Assembly (NCBI GenBank): GCA_022837365.1
Contig: JALHHV010000003.1
Location: 1 to 25,749 of the forward strand
Reading direction: 5' to 3'
DNA: 25,749 nt
DNA from: Desulfovibrio sp.
GTDB taxonomy: Bacteria; Desulfobacterota; Desulfovibrionia; Desulfovibrionales; Desulfovibrionaceae
The notes below the pieces were generated by a model, which did not search any database, was not told where the DNA came from, and worked only from the letters and a program-made list of their open reading frames with translations. Made by a program: the position numbers and the translations under genes. Positions 1-7,770 of the stretch are shown here, piece by piece. The number at the start of each line of letters is the position of its first letter. Within the stretch, counting starts at the first letter, position 1.

Positions 1-2
1 CG

Positions 3-626
3 GGAGGAGGACGCATCCTGAGCCTGACGGGCGGCCTGAATGCGTGGACCGGGCAGGCCGTGGCCGACAGCCCGCGCGTCCAGGTGTTCGCAGGGGTGCG
101 CAGCATGGTCGAACTGCTGCGCCGCGCGCTGGACATGGAAAAGGCCGCCCACCTGCTGTACACCCGCGTGCGCGACGCCGGGCCGAAGCCCGCCGTGTGC
201 GCGCTGATGGACCGGCTCATCGGCGTGGAACTGGCCCACGCCAAGGTGGTCTACCACCACCTTGCGCAGCGCTGGGACGCGGACGCCCACGCCGACGCCA
301 CGCGCGGCCCGCTGCCGCCCTTCGACGAACTGTTCGCCACGCTGGAAGGCCGCGTGCTGGAAGGCGGCATGGCCGTGGCCGACCTTGACCCGTGGGTGCG
401 CGACGCCGCCAGCGGCGACTGTCTGGACATCGCCGAACTGGCGCTGGAAGTGGAAATGAACGCCTACGACCTGTACCGCACCCTGGCCGACGAGGCCCGG
501 CGCGGCAGCGGCCTGGGGGGCCTTGCGGAACGGGCCTTCCTGGACCTGGCCACGCAGGAAAAGACCCACGCCCGCATGATTATCGACCAGATCGCCACCT
601 TTTCCGCAGACGGGGAGGCCCGGTGA
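3..626 (+). CDS. Rhodanese / ferritin-like (rubrerythrin-type) fusion protein, 5' end outside window
   Basis: The reading frame is open to the left edge, so the start lies outside the window. The first visible residues (GGRILSLTGGLNAWTG) look like the C-terminal end of a rhodanese domain, which carries sulfur on a cysteine; that active-site loop is not visible here. A four-helix ferritin-like domain of about 180 residues follows. It has the alternating carboxylate/histidine pattern of a diiron site: MEKAAHLLY in helix 1, VELAHAKVVYHH (ExxH) in helix 2, EVEMNAYDLY in helix 3 and TQEKTHARMI (ExxH) in helix 4. No rubredoxin CxxC is present at the C-terminus. A GTG at 60 could be called as a start, but it would cut off the rhodanese end, so I treat the gene as partial. 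Its stop overlaps the next gene's start. A cytoplasmic role in peroxide or sulfur stress is inference. Confidence 0.75.
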   Translation, partial: GGGRILSLTGGLNAWTGQAVADSPRVQVFAGVRSMVELLRRALDMEKAAHLLYTRVRDAGPKPAVCALMDRLIGVELAHAKVVYHHLAQRWDADAHADATRGPLPPFDELFATLEGRVLEGGMAVADLDPWVRDAASGDCLDIAELALEVEMNAYDLYRTLADEARRGSGLGGLAERAFLDLATQEKTHARMIIDQIATFSADGEAR

Positions 627-1657
627 GCCGCGATGTCCGGCGCTCGGACCCGCCCCGCCAATCCGGCCCGTTCGATCAATCCGGCCCGCCCGTTCCCCTG
701 CCCGCCCCCCGGCGGGCGGATGGGACCGTCACGGCCGTCCCTCCCATTCCCGTGGTCCTGCTGCGTTGCCGGGACTACGACCCCGGCCGCGTGCAACGCG
801 CCGTGGCCGAGGCGCTGGACGCCTCCGGCTGGACGCCGCCGCGCGGCCGCGTGCTGGTGAAGCCCAACCTGCTGCGCGCCGCCCCGGCGCTCAGCTGCAC
901 GCATCCGCAGGTGGTGCGCGCCGCCTGCGCGTGGCTGCTGGACCACGGCTGCGCCCTCACCGTGACCGATTCGCCGGGCTTCGGCACGGCGCGCGGCGTG
1001 GCGGAGGCCATCGGCCTCGCGGAATCCCTGCGCCCCCTCGGCCTGTCCGTGGTTCCGCTGGACGACGCGGTGCAGGTGCCCTTGTCGTTCGGCGGGTCCA
1101 TCGGCGTTGCCCGCCGCGCGCTGGAGGCGGACGGTGTGCTCAGCGTGCCGCGCCTGAAGGCGCACAGCCAGATGCGCGTGACCCTGGCGGTGAAGAACCT
1201 CTTCGGCTGCGTGCCCGGCGTGCGCAAGGCGTTCGTGCATACCCGCCACGGCGACCGGGGCCACCGTTTCGAGGGCGCGCTGGTGGAGGTGGCGGCGGCG
1301 CTGCCGCCCACGGCCGCCCTGCTGGACGGGGTGGAGGCCATGCACGTGACCGGACCCGGCTCCGGCAAGCCGTACCCCCTCGGGCTCGTCGGGGCCTCGG
1401 TGTCCGGCGTGGCCTTGGATTCCGTGATCTGCGGGCTGCTGGGCCTGACGCCCGCCCAGGTGCCCCTGTGGGCGGAACTGGCGCGGCGCGGCGCGCCCGG
1501 CGCGCTGCCCGGCGAAGCGGACCTTGTGCGCGAGACGCCGGACGCCTTCGACGCGCGCGGGTTCGAGGTGCCGAGCGTGCTCAAGCCCATGAGCTTCCGC
1601 CCCGGCACGCTGCTGCGCAGCACCGTGCGCCGCCTGTGGGCGGCGTGGCGGTCATGA
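623..1657 (+). CDS. DUF362 family protein
   Basis: Encodes 344 residues from a GTG at 623 whose last two bases are the first two of the upstream TGA (GTGA overlap). A GGGGAGG ribosome site lies at 612-618. The same frame is open upstream to 392, but the coupled GTG with its ribosome site is the better start. The body fits the DUF362 family: VLVKPNLL, a TDSPGFG segment, GVLSVPRLKAHSQ, and LAVKNLFGCVPGVRK followed by HTRHGD. The first ~45 residues are Pro/Arg-rich and probably disordered. No ferredoxin-type cysteine cluster, which some DUF362 proteins carry, is present. The biochemical function of the family is not settled. Translational coupling to the rhodanese-ferritin gene suggests shared expression and perhaps a redox or stress role (inference). 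Confidence 0.8.
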   Translation: MSRDVRRSDPPRQSGPFDQSGPPVPLPAPRRADGTVTAVPPIPVVLLRCRDYDPGRVQRAVAEALDASGWTPPRGRVLVKPNLLRAAPALSCTHPQVVRAACAWLLDHGCALTVTDSPGFGTARGVAEAIGLAESLRPLGLSVVPLDDAVQVPLSFGGSIGVARRALEADGVLSVPRLKAHSQMRVTLAVKNLFGCVPGVRKAFVHTRHGDRGHRFEGALVEVAAALPPTAALLDGVEAMHVTGPGSGKPYPLGLVGASVSGVALDSVICGLLGLTPAQVPLWAELARRGAPGALPGEADLVRETPDAFDARGFEVPSVLKPMSFRPGTLLRSTVRRLWAAWRS

Positions 1658-1663
1658 CCGCCA
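1646..1663. repeat. Perfect 18-bp palindrome over the DUF362 stop codon
   Basis: The 18 bases are their own reverse complement, with GGCGGTC and GACCGCC arms, and span the TGA at 1655-1657. The site sits in the 88-bp gap between two convergent genes (DUF362 ending at 1657, chemoreceptor ending at 1746). It could be a short termination hairpin. There is no U-tract on either side, and the palindrome is partly coding, so chance is possible. I see no other clear terminator in 1658-1745, which is very C-rich. Confidence 0.35.
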
Positions 1664-1745
1664 TGTGACGGGCGCGGACGCCCCGCCGTCCGCAGGTGCC
1701 GCGCCCCCCGCCCCCCGCCGGTGCCGCGGGATGACGCGGCGTCCT

Positions 1746-3569
1746 TTATGCTGCTTCCTTCTTCATGCCCTCGATCAGGCGGCGCAGTTCGGCGGCCTGG
1801 TCGGCCAGGTTGCGCAGATCGGTGTTGGTGGCGTTGACCAGCGTGCCGTTCTCGCGGGCGATGCGGTCGATCTCTTCCACGGAACGGGTGATCTCTTCGC
1901 TGGCGGCGGACTGTTCCTCGGCCGCCGTGGCGATGGCCTGCACCTGCCCGGCGGCGTCGTGGGCCATGGTCACGATCTGCTGCAACAGCTCGCCCGAACT
2001 GCCGGAAAGGCGCGCCGCGCCGTCGATGGCGGTGACCGCGTCGTCCATGCCCGTCACGTTGGTGCGGGCCAGGTCCTGAATGGCCTTGATGGAGTCGCCC
2101 ACTTCCTTGGTGGCGCCCATGGTCTTTTCCGCCAGCTTGCGCACCTCGTCGGCCACCACGGCAAAGCCGCGCCCGGCGTCGCCCGCGCGGGCCGCCTCGA
2201 TGGCGGCGTTCAGCGCCAGCAGGTTGGTCTGGTCCGCGATGTCGTTGATCACGTTCATCACGTGGCCGATGGCCTCGGACTGCTGGCCCAGGCGGTGCAT
2301 GTTGTCCTTGAGGTTTCCGGCCAGCCCCTTCAGGTCCTGCATGGCCTTCACGGTCTGGCCGACCATGCCCGAGCCCTCGTCGGCCTTGGCGCGCGAAGCC
2401 TCGGTCTGGTCGGCGGCGCGGCCCGCGTTGCGGGCCACTTCCAGCACCGTGGCGTTCATTTCCTCCATGGCCGTGGCGGTCTCGTTGATGCGGGCCATCT
2501 GGGTGTCGGTGCCCCGGCTGATCTCCTCTGACCGGCGCGAGATGTCCTCCGCCGCGTGGTCGATGGCGCGCACCACGCCCTCCAGCCGTTCGGCGGCGGA
2601 AAGGATGCCCTCCTTGGTGGCCACGGCGGCCTTGGCCATGGCCTCTTCCGCCTGTCGGGTGGAGGCGTGCGCGGCGTCGGCCTGGCGGCCCGCCTCGCGC
2701 TGCTTTTCGGTGATGTCGGCGATGTTGTTCTTGAGCGTGGCCACCATGGTGTTCAGGGCCGCCTGCAAGGCGGAAACCTCGTCGCGGCCCCTGGCCTCGA
2801 TGCGCACCTCAAGGTTGCCTTCGGCCACGGCCTGCGCCGCCGCCGTGGCTTCGCGCAACGGACGCACGATGGACGCGATGAGCATGATACAGACGGGTAT
2901 GACGACCAGGAGCAGGATCGCCGCCATGACCGAAAGCTGCCAGGTCAGGGCCTTGTCGGCGAGGCCCTCCAGCGTGTCGTTGATGGCCGCCCTGGCCTCG
3001 TCGATGTTGTCGATGTACACCCCGGTGCCGATCCAGAACCTGGTGCCCGGAATCATTTCGGAATAGGCCAGCTTGGGCTGGTCGCCCTTGCCCGGCTTGG
3101 GGAAGATGTACTCGACGAACCCGCCGCCCGCTGCCGCGCGCTGCGACAGTTCGCGCACGAAGTACACCCCGTTCTTGTCCCTGGTTTCGGCAAGGTCCTT
3201 GCCGTGCACGCTCTTGTTGGGGGGCAGGGCCACGTTGGTGGTGCCCTGGTAGACGAAATAGTACCCGGACTGGTCCTTCTCGAAGCGGATGGTGTCGATG
3301 GCCTTGCGCACCGTCTCGATGCGCGCGGTTTCGCCTGCCTCGACGGGCACGTCGGCCAGCAACTGGCCCAGCGCCTGGGCGATGGTGTGGGTGGCCACCT
3401 GCAACTTGGCCTTTTCCTCTTCCAGCATCACCCGCTGGGTCTCGGTGACGCCGTGGTCCCGGACGGTGCCGATGGTGGTCACGAAAGCGGCGACGACACC
3501 CGCCACGAACAGCACCATGAACACGAGCAGCGCGATGACGCGCGCGCCGATGGAGAAATTCCTGAACAT
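1746..3569 (-). CDS. Methyl-accepting chemotaxis protein with single Cache sensor domain
   Basis: Encodes a 607-residue chemoreceptor. I chose the ATG at 3569 ([11 protein letters not shown]) because an AGGGGG ribosome site precedes it and it places the first membrane helix (about 9-32) at the N-terminus; upstream in-frame codons to 3680 have no such support. A periplasmic sensor of the sCache_2 type follows (about 35-205), with the typical SGYYFVYQ stretch at 101-108 and [10 protein letters not shown] at 178-187. A second helix lies at about 211-234, then HAMP (about 230-285), and a cytoplasmic signalling coiled coil with the conserved tip [20 protein letters not shown] at 443-462. The C-terminus (KKEAA) has no CheR/CheB-docking pentapeptide. 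Position after the lactate operon suggests it senses a related organic acid such as lactate or pyruvate, but the ligand cannot be read from sequence. The gene has its own leader and probably its own promoter. Confidence 0.9.
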   Translation of the reverse strand: MFRNFSIGARVIALLVFMVLFVAGVVAAFVTTIGTVRDHGVTETQRVMLEEEKAKLQVATHTIAQALGQLLADVPVEAGETARIETVRKAIDTIRFEKDQSGYYFVYQGTTNVALPPNKSVHGKDLAETRDKNGVYFVRELSQRAAAGGGFVEYIFPKPGKGDQPKLAYSEMIPGTRFWIGTGVYIDNIDEARAAINDTLEGLADKALTWQLSVMAAILLLVVIPVCIMLIASIVRPLREATAAAQAVAEGNLEVRIEARGRDEVSALQAALNTMVATLKNNIADITEKQREAGRQADAAHASTRQAEEAMAKAAVATKEGILSAAERLEGVVRAIDHAAEDISRRSEEISRGTDTQMARINETATAMEEMNATVLEVARNAGRAADQTEASRAKADEGSGMVGQTVKAMQDLKGLAGNLKDNMHRLGQQSEAIGHVMNVINDIADQTNLLALNAAIEAARAGDAGRGFAVVADEVRKLAEKTMGATKEVGDSIKAIQDLARTNVTGMDDAVTAIDGAARLSGSSGELLQQIVTMAHDAAGQVQAIATAAEEQSAASEEITRSVEEIDRIARENGTLVNATNTDLRNLADQAAELRRLIEGMKKEAA

Positions 3570-3650
3570 GCGACCCCCTTGAATGTCCGCGCAAGTTGCC
3601 CGCCGCCAGTGTGGCCGCAGCCGGGCCTGCCCCCGGAGACAGGTTTGGGA

Positions 3651-3684
3651 CAATAGTATACAGACGTGGCGCTCTTGCAAAGAG
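3651..3684 (-). promoter_or_regulatory. Candidate promoter/operator of the chemoreceptor gene
   Basis: On the minus strand, TTGCAA (3680-3675) is followed after 16 bases by TACTAT, within a TGTATACTATTG stretch that stands out as AT-rich in this GC-rich gap. Overlapping the -35 is the small dyad CTCTT-GCA-AAGAG (3672-3684), a possible operator. This is pattern matching only. The leader to the ATG at 3569 would be about 75 nt. Confidence 0.3.
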
Positions 3685-3739
3685 AGTTAGCGATTCCACC
3701 CGGAAAAGACGCCGCCCGCGCCGACCCCGGGAAATGCAA

Positions 3740-3772
3740 GGGGCCGTTCCCGCCAGCAGCGGAAACGGCCCC
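3740..3772 (-). terminator. Hairpin after the lutB-lutA fusion gene
   Basis: Fourteen-base arms (3740-3753 and 3759-3772) pair with one mismatch around a 5-base loop. The hairpin lies 30 bp past the true lutB stop at 3802-3804. The strand downstream of the stem reads TTGCATTTCC, only weakly T-rich. It probably ends the lactate operon before the separately expressed chemoreceptor gene. Confidence 0.6.
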
Positions 3773-3801
3773 CGATTGTCACTGAGCGTCGGGACGCATG
3801 C

Positions 3802-5926
3802 CTACTTCAGGTTTTCGGCCAGCAGTTCGGCGATATGGCCGACCTTCATGCGGCTGCCGCGCTTTTCCGCGCCGCCGCGGATCTGCATGATGCAGCCGGG
3901 GCAGTCGGCCACCATGCGGGTGGCGCCGGTGGCTTCGGCGTTGTTCAGCTTCTTGTCCAGCAGTTCCTTGGACAGTTCCAAAGCCGCAGCACACCGCTTC
4001 TTCCTGGGCCTGGCAGTATTCCGAGCCGGAGGAGGCGATGAGCGCGCGGGGCTGTTCCACCACGCCGAGACCACGGCACAGGTGGCACGAGGCGTGGTAG
4101 GCCACCTTCTCGCCCTTGCCCTTGAAGTCGTCGGCGGTCATGCCCAGCACGTCGTGGACGAAGGAGCTGAAGTCGATGACCTTGGAGGCGAACAGCTTCA
4201 CCTTGCCGGTCATGTCCGGCTGCCCCGCGAGAATCTTGGGGTAGCCTTCCTTCAGGTGCGAGGCGCACGAGGCGCACAGGGTGAGGATGTAGTCGTACCT
4301 GGCCGCGTCGAACGCCATGACGTTCTGGCGCGCCACGTCGATGGTGGCCTGGCGTTCGGCCATCATCTGCACGGGCAGGCCGCAGCAGCTCTGGTCCATG
4401 GGGAACTCCATGTCCACCCCGCGCGAGGCCAGCACCTTGACGGCGGCCTTCATCTGCTCGGGGTAGACGAAGTCCTGCACGCAGCCCGAGAACAGGCCCA
4501 CGCGCAGCTTGGCGTCGGCCACGCGGGGACGGATGGTTTCCCAGTCGTCGCGGAAGGCCCTGTCCGCGATGGCGGGCAGGGCGCGGAACCCGTGTTCCTT
4601 CATGAATATCTGCGGCAGGTGGCGCAGGTACGGGGTGCCGCCGGTGACCGGCTTCTGGGCGTACTTGCCGAAGCGCAGCAGGGTGTGGAAGAGCTTGCGG
4701 TTCTTCATCACCTTGCCGAGCAGGGTGGCTTCCACGGGCGCGCCGTCTTCCTCGCTGATGCGGGCGCGGATTTCCTTGATCAGGCGGGGCAGGTCGATGC
4801 CGCCCGCGCAGATGCTCTTGCAGGCTTCGCAGTTGATGCAGTTCTGCACCAGGTTGCGGGCCTTGTCCTTGCCGTGGAAGAAGTAGGTGAGGATGAGGCC
4901 GATGGCCCCGATGTAGATGTGGCCCATCTTGTGGCCGCCCACCAGGCGGTACACCGGGCACACGTTGGCGCACGCGCCGCAGCGCACGCAGCGCATCACC
5001 TGCGAGAACAGCGGGTCCTGGGCCAGGGCGCGGCGGCCGTTGTCCAGGAACACGATGTGCATTTCCTTCTTCTCGTCGGCAGCGGCCTTGCACTCGTTGG
5101 CCCCGGTGATCCAGGTGACGTACGAGGTGATGATCTGGCCGGTGGCGTTGCGGGGCAGCACCCGCAGCGTCTTCAGCGCGTCGTTCAGGCTGGGGGTCAG
5201 CTTGTCCAGGCCGCACAGGGCCACGTGCACGCGGGGCAGGGTGGTGACCAGGCGGCCGTTGCCCTCGTTGGTGACCAGGCCGATGGTGCCCGATTCGGCG
5301 ATGGCGAAGTTGGCGCCCGAGATGCCCATGTCGGCGGTGGCGAAGTGCTGGCGCAGTTCACGCCGGGCCACCTTGACCAGGCGCTGGATGTCCACTTCCT
5401 GCTTCTGCTTGGTCACCTCGGAGAAGAGGTCGGCCACCTGGTAGCGGGAAAGGTGGATGGCGGGCATGACCATGTGGGTCGGCCCTTCATGGCGCAGCTG
5501 GATGATCCACTCGCCAAGGTCGGTCTCGATGACTTCGAGGCCGTCTTCCTCCAGGCGATGGTTGAGCAGCGTTTCTTCCGCCGTCATGGACTTGGACTTG
5601 ACGATCTTCTTGCAGTTCGCGTTCTTGGCGATGCGGGCGATGATCTCGTTGGCCTCGTCGGCGTCCTTGGCCATGTGCACCTTGACGCCGCGCTTCTCGG
5701 CCTCTGCCTTGAACTGGGCGAACAGCCCGTCCATGTTGCGGGCGGCGGCGTCCTTGGCGTCGGCCACTTCGGCGATCAGGGCCTTTTCGTCCAGCCCGCG
5801 GAAGGCGTTGGCGCGGCCCACGGGGTAGGCCGTGGCGAACTTGTCCATGGCCTCGCGCAAGAACTCGTTGTCCAGGGATTCGCGCAGTTCCTTGCGGTAT
5901 TCTTTCAGGGTCTTGGCGGTCTGCAT
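3802..5926 (-). CDS. lutB: L-lactate dehydrogenase iron-sulfur protein, LutB-LutA fusion, frameshifted near 3978
   Basis: Fe-S subunit of the LutABC/LldEFG-type lactate dehydrogenase (lactate to pyruvate, cytoplasmic). Starts at ATG 5926 with GGAGG inside the end of lutC, 4 bp after the lutC stop. In order: a LUD domain (about 60-300), two 4Fe-4S motifs (CVRCGACANVCP and CINCEACKSIC, about 310-375), then two CCG/heterodisulfide-reductase-like domains (SCCGLPVQ; HASCHLCRG; CCGFG). LutA carries those CCG domains in Bacillus, so this is a LutB-LutA fusion. The frame breaks after CCGFG (residue 650, position 3979). The expected continuation, ELSKELLDKKLN through ADCPGCIMQIRGG to AELLAENLK and TAG, resumes in another frame at 3978. 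Family comparison suggests about 26 bp are missing (CCGFGG...FPEL). Read literally, the protein runs 65 wrong residues to a stop at 3779. Whether this is a real mutation or an assembly error cannot be told from here. Confidence 0.88.
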
Positions 5927-5930
5927 CGAC

Positions 5931-6560
5931 TTAGTCCTCCAGCATCAGGATGTGCAGTTCCAGCGGCCCGTGCACGCCGATGGCCAGCACGCGCTCGATG
6001 TCGGCGGTGCGGCTGGCCCCGGTGATGAACGCGGTGTAGCGCGGCGTGCCGGTGTTGATCAGCGCGTTGACCTCCCGCTCGGCGTCGAAGGCCGTGGCCC
6101 TGATGCGCGATTTGGGCAGGATGGCCATGTGGATTTCGCTGATCATGGAGGACAGGCGCAGTTCCTCGCTGGTGGAGTCGATGACGCAGGTGCCGGTTTC
6201 GGCGATGCCCATGTCGGCATGGGCCACGCCGATGTCGATGCCCGCGAGATGGCCGCGCAGGCCGTCGCGGATGCACTTCACGCCGCGCTTGGCGCACAGG
6301 GCCGAGAACGTGGCGTATTCCTTGTCGGAAAGGTTGGGCGCGGCCACGACCTTTTCCTGCTTGGTTTCGCACAGGGCTTCGGCCTTGTCCGAAAGTTTCT
6401 CCTCGCAGCCGGAAACCAGCAGCTGGCAGGCTTCCTTCTTGTCACAGACGTCGAGGACGTAGGCGAAGGCCTCTTTCAGGTCCTTCAGTTCCACCACGGT
6501 GGCGGCGACCGCCTCGGCCTTCTCACGCATGAGCCGGGCAAGGTCATTGGTAGCACTCAT
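5931..6560 (-). CDS. lutC: LutC/YkgG-type LUD-domain subunit of L-lactate dehydrogenase
   Basis: Encodes 209 residues that are a single LUD (lactate utilisation) domain. The hallmark block GIDIGVAHADMGIAETGTCV lies near residues 107-126, followed by HMAILPKSRI and a C-terminal GPLELHILMLED. The start ATG at 6560 has GGGAGAG about 7 bases upstream. It follows the DRTGG gene by 14 bp and precedes lutB by 4 bp, so the three are surely cotranscribed. It is the small partner of the LutB-type Fe-S protein in oxidation of L-lactate to pyruvate; family knowledge supports this, and no catalytic residue is assigned here. The equivalent gene in D. vulgaris is, from memory, DVU3032. Confidence 0.9.
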   Translation of the reverse strand: MSATNDLARLMREKAEAVAATVVELKDLKEAFAYVLDVCDKKEACQLLVSGCEEKLSDKAEALCETKQEKVVAAPNLSDKEYATFSALCAKRGVKCIRDGLRGHLAGIDIGVAHADMGIAETGTCVIDSTSEELRLSSMISEIHMAILPKSRIRATAFDAEREVNALINTGTPRYTAFITGASRTADIERVLAIGVHGPLELHILMLED

Positions 6561-6574
6561 CAGTACTCTCCCTT

Positions 6575-7636
6575 TTACTGAATGCCGAGTTGCGCCGTCA
6601 GCCGCGCGAGGTCCAGGGCATGCGCCACGAGGTCGGCCCCGCGGCGTATCTTGACCAGTTCGCGCAGCTTCTGGCTGTTCAGGATCTCTTCCATCTTCCG
6701 GGCCACGGCGTAGGTGTCCTCGCGGACCACGATCACCGGGACCCCCAGCGCCTCTGACCTGGCGCGTATGATCTCATCGGGGGGGATGTTTCCGGTCAGG
6801 ACCAGGCAAGGGCACTGCCCCTCCAGCGCGACGAGTTGCAGGTCCGTCCGGTCTCCTCCCACGATGGTTGCGCAGTTGGCGTGCCGCCGGAAGTGGGCCA
6901 TGAAGTTCTCCACCTGCATGGTGCCGATGAGGAACCCGTCCACGATGCGGCCGGCCCGCGCCGTGCCCGAGACCATGCGCCCGCCCAGGCGGTGCGCCAG
7001 CTCCGACACCTTGATGGCGTTGAGGAGCGGGTCGCCGGGCACGATGCCGAGCACGGGCACGCCCCGTTCCGCCAGGAACGGGACCAGCACGTCTTCGGCG
7101 TCGCGCAGGTAGCTTTCGGGCACGTCGTTGCACAGAACGCCCGCAAGGGCGTCTCCCAGCAGTTCCTTTGCGTACAGGACGGCGTCGTAGTCGATGCCGT
7201 GGGCATACCGTTCCACCAGCAGCACCTTGAGGTCGAGCCGCCGGACCACCGAGGGGCCGTCCACGCCGCGCGCCTTGCCGGTGGTCAGGAACGCGCCGGC
7301 GCCGCCCACCAGCATGGTGTCGTGCCCGCGCGACAGCGCCCCGTAGGCCGAGGCCACGCGCTCCAGCGCGTTGCCCCCCGACAGGGCGGCGGCCCGGATG
7401 TTGCCGGGCATGATCACGGGGGTGAGCGCCTCGGGCGGGGCGGAAAGGCCCAGCACTTCCTGCACCAGAAGCGCGTCCTCGTCGCCGGTCTGTTCGTCCA
7501 CGGTCCGGGGCAACGTTCCCAGGGGCTTCATGAAGCCCACGTTGCGTCCGGCCTGCCGCAGCGCCAAACCAAGCGCCATGCAGACAAGGTTCTTGCCTGC
7601 CCGGGGCGCCGTCGATCCGATGTAGATGCCCACCAT
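6575..7636 (-). CDS. Stand-alone P-loop (AAA_26) plus DRTGG domain protein, Pta N-terminal-like
   Basis: Encodes 353 residues from ATG 7636 (MVGIYIGSTAPRAGKNL). The frame is open far upstream to 7948, inside ackA, but homology-like sequence begins here; the ribosome site is weak. The first ~215 residues resemble the dethiobiotin-synthetase-like P-loop fold, with the loop GSTAPRAGKN (Asn where Ser/Thr usually follows Lys) and FMKPLG. A DRTGG domain follows (GGDRTDLQLVALEG, about residues 250-265; TGNIPPDEIIRARSEALGVP after it). The same two domains form the N-terminal half of the Pta encoded 1.7 kb upstream, but the catalytic PTA_PTB domain is absent. Such proteins are often annotated as cobyrinic acid a,c-diamide synthase-like, which I doubt. 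Position between ackA and lutC suggests a sensor or regulator of acetyl-phosphate flux (inference). Real function unknown. Confidence 0.8.
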   Translation of the reverse strand: MVGIYIGSTAPRAGKNLVCMALGLALRQAGRNVGFMKPLGTLPRTVDEQTGDEDALLVQEVLGLSAPPEALTPVIMPGNIRAAALSGGNALERVASAYGALSRGHDTMLVGGAGAFLTTGKARGVDGPSVVRRLDLKVLLVERYAHGIDYDAVLYAKELLGDALAGVLCNDVPESYLRDAEDVLVPFLAERGVPVLGIVPGDPLLNAIKVSELAHRLGGRMVSGTARAGRIVDGFLIGTMQVENFMAHFRRHANCATIVGGDRTDLQLVALEGQCPCLVLTGNIPPDEIIRARSEALGVPVIVVREDTYAVARKMEEILNSQKLRELVKIRRGADLVAHALDLARLTAQLGIQ

Positions 7637-7717
7637 GTCCGTGTGTCCGGTGTGTACGTAAGGCCGTGGGGTGTTCCGGGCCGCGGCCGCGAACGGCGTG
7701 CGTCCCGGAGAGTCCCC

Positions 7718-7745
7718 GCCGCGCCGTCCGTGCGGACGGCGCGGC
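7718..7745 (-). terminator. Perfect 13-bp hairpin between ackA and the DRTGG gene
   Basis: Arms at 7718-7730 and 7733-7745 are exact reverse complements with only two bases between, so the physical loop would be at least four. It lies 25 bp after the ackA stop in a 134-bp gap. No T-tract follows. It may act as a partial terminator or as an mRNA 3'-end stabiliser that separates ackA levels from the downstream genes. Confidence 0.45.
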
Positions 7746-7770
7746 AGGGCGCGGTGTCTGCCGTCCGGGC

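Noticed and set aside
1676..1744. GGACGCC/GGCGTCC inverted repeat as terminator between DUF362 and the chemoreceptor
   Set aside because: The arms are only 6-7 bp with a loop over 50 bases in very C-rich DNA, and there is no T-tract.
3596..6025. Plus-strand ORF of 809 codons antisense to lutB
   Set aside because: Antisense shadow with low-complexity composition; lutB carries the real domain motifs.
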